Source: Gammaproteobacteria bacterium (GTDB lineage: Bacteria; Pseudomonadota; Gammaproteobacteria; Pseudomonadales; Pseudohongiellaceae). Taken from it: a stretch of 15,838 nucleotides of DNA. Below, one piece after another: positions 14,486 to 15,838 of the stretch. Positions within the stretch are counted from its first letter, which is position 1. Every line of letters begins with the position of its first letter. The notes beneath the pieces were generated by a model that was not told where the DNA came from, ran no database searches, and saw nothing but the letters and a program-made list of their open reading frames with translations. The position numbers were made by a program, and so were the translations under genes. The DNA lies in NCBI GenBank assembly GCA_003514305.1, contig DORE01000218.1:1-15838 (forward strand), in the 5' to 3' direction.

Positions 14486-14521
14486 CCTCACTGAGATATA
14501 AAAAAATCCAGTTTTTAACTG
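14486..14521 (-). promoter_or_regulatory. leader of the quinoprotein gene: weak hairpin with T-run, then ribosome-binding site
   Basis: On the minus strand CAGTT (14521-14517), loop AAA, and AACTG (14513-14509) form a five-base-pair hairpin, followed two bases later by seven T (14506-14500). The GAGG ribosome-binding site comes next (14489-14486), then the ATG at 14479. The layout resembles a weak terminator placed just before the gene, as in attenuators, but the stem is short with only two G-C pairs. It could also be the end of the lspA transcript. Confidence 0.3.
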
Positions 14522-14735
14522 CGTCGGGCTCACCGTTGCTTTTTCAAAACATTAGTAAAAACAACTGGTTGAGGCGCTTCGATCCGATCTTGAGGCGACG
14601 CGCCACCCATAGTCAAGTTACCGGAAGGGTTCGGCTTTGTCTATGGACAAATAAGGATCAATCTTTACATTAAGAGTGAAGGCAAACTGCCTACAGATCA
14701 GGCATTTGGAGATTCGCTGCAAGCACTTCGCAGGC
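14522..14735. other. spacer between lspA and the quinoprotein gene
   Basis: This stretch should hold any promoter of the quinoprotein gene. I see a minus-strand TTGACT (14617-14612) without a convincing -10 partner. There is a perfect inverted repeat TTTGTC-TATG-GACAAA (14636-14651) that could be an operator, and a small AGGCA-AAC-TGCCT hairpin (14680-14692) near the end of lspA. No coding frame or RNA gene was recognised. Confidence 0.4.
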
Positions 14736-15233
14736 TCAGTTTCCGTCTGTGTACTGGCTCGAGGCGGTCTTGTTAAGCACAAAACTGATTATCAGCAAGG
14801 GCCAGATACCAATGTGGATCATGACGTCGGCAGTGTTAAATACATAATTCCATAATGGGATTTGCTGAATATCTATAAAATCAATCACACTGCCGTAGAT
14901 CAGTCGATCGGCAATATTGCTGGCTCCGCCTCCGACTACGAATCCAAAGCAGACGTACTCGTGGCGTTCCAATATTGGATTTATGATGAGGTAGGCTGTG
15001 ACACATAACAGCAGGCCAATGCTGATCAGGCCAAAAAGCCATCCGGAACCTTGAGCTAGCCCAAAAACGCCCCCGAAGTTTCTCAGATGCGTAAAGTGGA
15101 CAAACCGACTTAGCTCCAGCGTCGTGTTTTGAGGAATTGTATTATTAACCCAGAGACCGATCGCCTGACACAGCAGCAAGACGGATATGCTGATCACTAG
15201 GAAGATCAAGATATTGTGATAGCGTCGTTCCAA
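14736..15233 (-). CDS. lspA: divergent lipoprotein signal peptidase II (LspA)
   Basis: LspA is the inner-membrane aspartyl protease that removes signal peptides from diacylglyceryl-prolipoproteins. I prefer a TTG start at 15233, because AAGGGAG (15248-15242) lies 8 nt upstream and the result is 165 residues, matching E. coli (164). An ATG at 15278 would add 15 residues and has no ribosome-binding site. Four hydrophobic segments are seen (about 8-27, 66-85, 93-104 and 140-154). Family motifs are RNFGGVFGL (51-59), SNIADRLIYGSVIDFID (105-121) and FNTADVMIH (132-140), so both catalytic aspartates (109, 136) and their Asn partners are kept. The helix-1 motif normally written DQxxK reads CQAIG (22-26), losing Asp and Lys. 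It is not next to ileS, its usual partner, so it may be a second copy. 'LspA family' is secure; activity is less so. Confidence 0.85.
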   Translation of the reverse strand: MERRYHNILIFLVISISVLLLCQAIGLWVNNTIPQNTTLELSRFVHFTHLRNFGGVFGLAQGSGWLFGLISIGLLLCVTAYLIINPILERHEYVCFGFVVGGGASNIADRLIYGSVIDFIDIQQIPLWNYVFNTADVMIHIGIWPLLIISFVLNKTASSQYTDGN

Positions 15234-15241
15234 GGTCGGTA

Positions 15242-15248
15242 CTCCCTT
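15242..15248 (-). promoter_or_regulatory. ribosome-binding site deciding the lspA start
   Basis: AAGGGAG on the minus strand lies 8 nt before the TTG at 15233. No comparable site precedes the upstream ATG at 15278, and the TTG gives the normal LspA length, so this site is the main argument for the shorter protein. Confidence 0.6.
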
Positions 15249-15384
15249 ACTCCTGAGGGTAAAGCTAGAGCATATCATATGTTGCTTGCGCCAATCGGCG
15301 GAGCAGAACCGGCGATTTTCCGCATCTTACGTTTGGAGGTACAAATGCGCCCAAGCATGCATAAGGACTTTTGAGGCGATTTCT

Positions 15385-15838
15385 TTACTCAGCATAAGGC
15401 TGATCGGCGTACTGCAGGATTCGGTAATCACCCTCGGTATCAGCGCAGACGATGCTGTGCGCACAATTGTGCATCTGGGGTGGAGTCCAGAGTTGAGCCA
15501 TGTGCCGCCCTTCGATGTGTGCGAGCACCGTTTTAATTAAGGCACCATGGCTTACTACTGCGACGAGTTGACCCGCATGATGAGAATATATGTCTTTGAT
15601 AACCTCTAAGGCGCGTCTTTGTAGTTGAAAGAAAGTTTCGGCGTTGGGTACATCGAATTTATGGGGCTCGTGCCAAAAGTGCTGAAAGGATTGCGGCGAT
15701 TCTGACTTCAGCTCGGCATACAACCTGCCTTCCCAATCACCCATCTTAATCTCCCGCAGGGAATCAAGATAAGTCACAGGCTTTTCCCAGTCAGGAAAGG
15801 CATGGGCCAAAGTTTGTCGAGTTCGCACACTGCTGCTG
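15385..15838 (-). CDS. histidine phosphatase family protein (5' partial)
   Basis: This belongs to the phosphoglycerate mutase-like histidine phosphatase superfamily, whose members act on small phosphorylated metabolites through a phosphohistidine. 150 residues are visible and the frame runs off the window edge, so the N-terminal RHG catalytic motif is not seen. The first visible residues SSSVRTRQTL fit the conserved 'SxxxRxxQTA' step. LREIKMGDWEGR contains the acid/base Glu (codon 15754-15756), and VVSHGALIKTVL contains the second catalytic His (codon 15547-15549). The C-terminus is about normal for a 200-residue member such as an alpha-ribazole phosphatase or a GpmB-like enzyme. The sequence does not tell which. 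It lies 106-151 nt upstream of lspA on the same strand, depending on the lspA start. Confidence 0.85.
   Translation of the reverse strand, partial: SSSVRTRQTLAHAFPDWEKPVTYLDSLREIKMGDWEGRLYAELKSESPQSFQHFWHEPHKFDVPNAETFFQLQRRALEVIKDIYSHHAGQLVAVVSHGALIKTVLAHIEGRHMAQLWTPPQMHNCAHSIVCADTEGDYRILQYADQPYAE

Noticed and set aside
14480..14533. Longer N-terminus for the quinoprotein starting at 14533
   Set aside because: The extra 18 residues precede a clear signal peptide, and the ATG at 14479 has a well-placed GAGG; the region also contains the hairpin and T-run.
15286..15540. Plus-strand open frame of 84 codons opposite the histidine phosphatase
   Set aside because: Most of it is antisense to a well-supported gene and the start has no ribosome-binding site.
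1..15838. tRNA or rRNA genes, CRISPR arrays, insertion sequences, toxin-antitoxin or phage genes
   Set aside because: I saw no cloverleaf with a TTCGA arm, no regularly spaced repeats, no terminal inverted repeats and no transposase or integrase motifs on either strand.

Overview
The window carries the distal S10 operon and the whole spc and alpha ribosomal-protein operons of a gammaproteobacterium, followed by a short accessory region. The order is end of rpsC, rplP, rpmC, rpsQ | rplN, rplX, rplE, rpsN, rpsH, rplF, rplR, rpsE, rpmD, rplO, secY, rpmJ | rpsM, rpsK, rpsD, rpoA, rplQ. It matches the Escherichia coli order gene for gene. The near identity of the RpoA C-terminal domain to the E. 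coli protein, the zinc-free long form of S14 and the zinc-ribbon L36 after secY all fit Gammaproteobacteria. A free-living, possibly marine lineage is my inference from the balanced base composition and the quinoprotein; the sequence does not settle the family.

Positions 1-9994 form one uninterrupted plus-strand block of translation and transcription genes. Spacers are mostly 4-100 nt, and I see no strong terminator until 10023-10077, after rplQ. L5, L15 and L17 carry C-terminal tails beyond the E. coli lengths. The rpsM-rpsK spacer holds a hairpin and a possible nine-codon leader ORF ending one base before rpsK.

Positions 10095-12286 hold two plus-strand genes: a class V PLP aminotransferase of the alanine/serine-glyoxylate type, and a ten-helix EamA/DMT transporter. 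The aminotransferase starts only 17 nt after the rplQ terminator, leaving no room for a promoter between them. A bidirectional terminator (12412-12446) separates this block from the convergent minus-strand genes.

Positions 12464-15838 run on the minus strand. In transcription order they are a histidine phosphatase (its N-terminus is outside the window), a divergent signal peptidase II (LspA), and a secreted PQQ-type beta-propeller dehydrogenase related to glucose dehydrogenases. LspA keeps both catalytic aspartates but has Cys where the first-helix Asp is expected. The dehydrogenase has a signal peptide and no membrane or cytochrome domain.

I found no RNA genes, CRISPR arrays, insertion sequences or phage genes. 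Nothing here is clearly a new multi-gene system. The best leads are the divergent LspA, the rpsK leader, the terminator-aminotransferase junction and the orphan quinoprotein.
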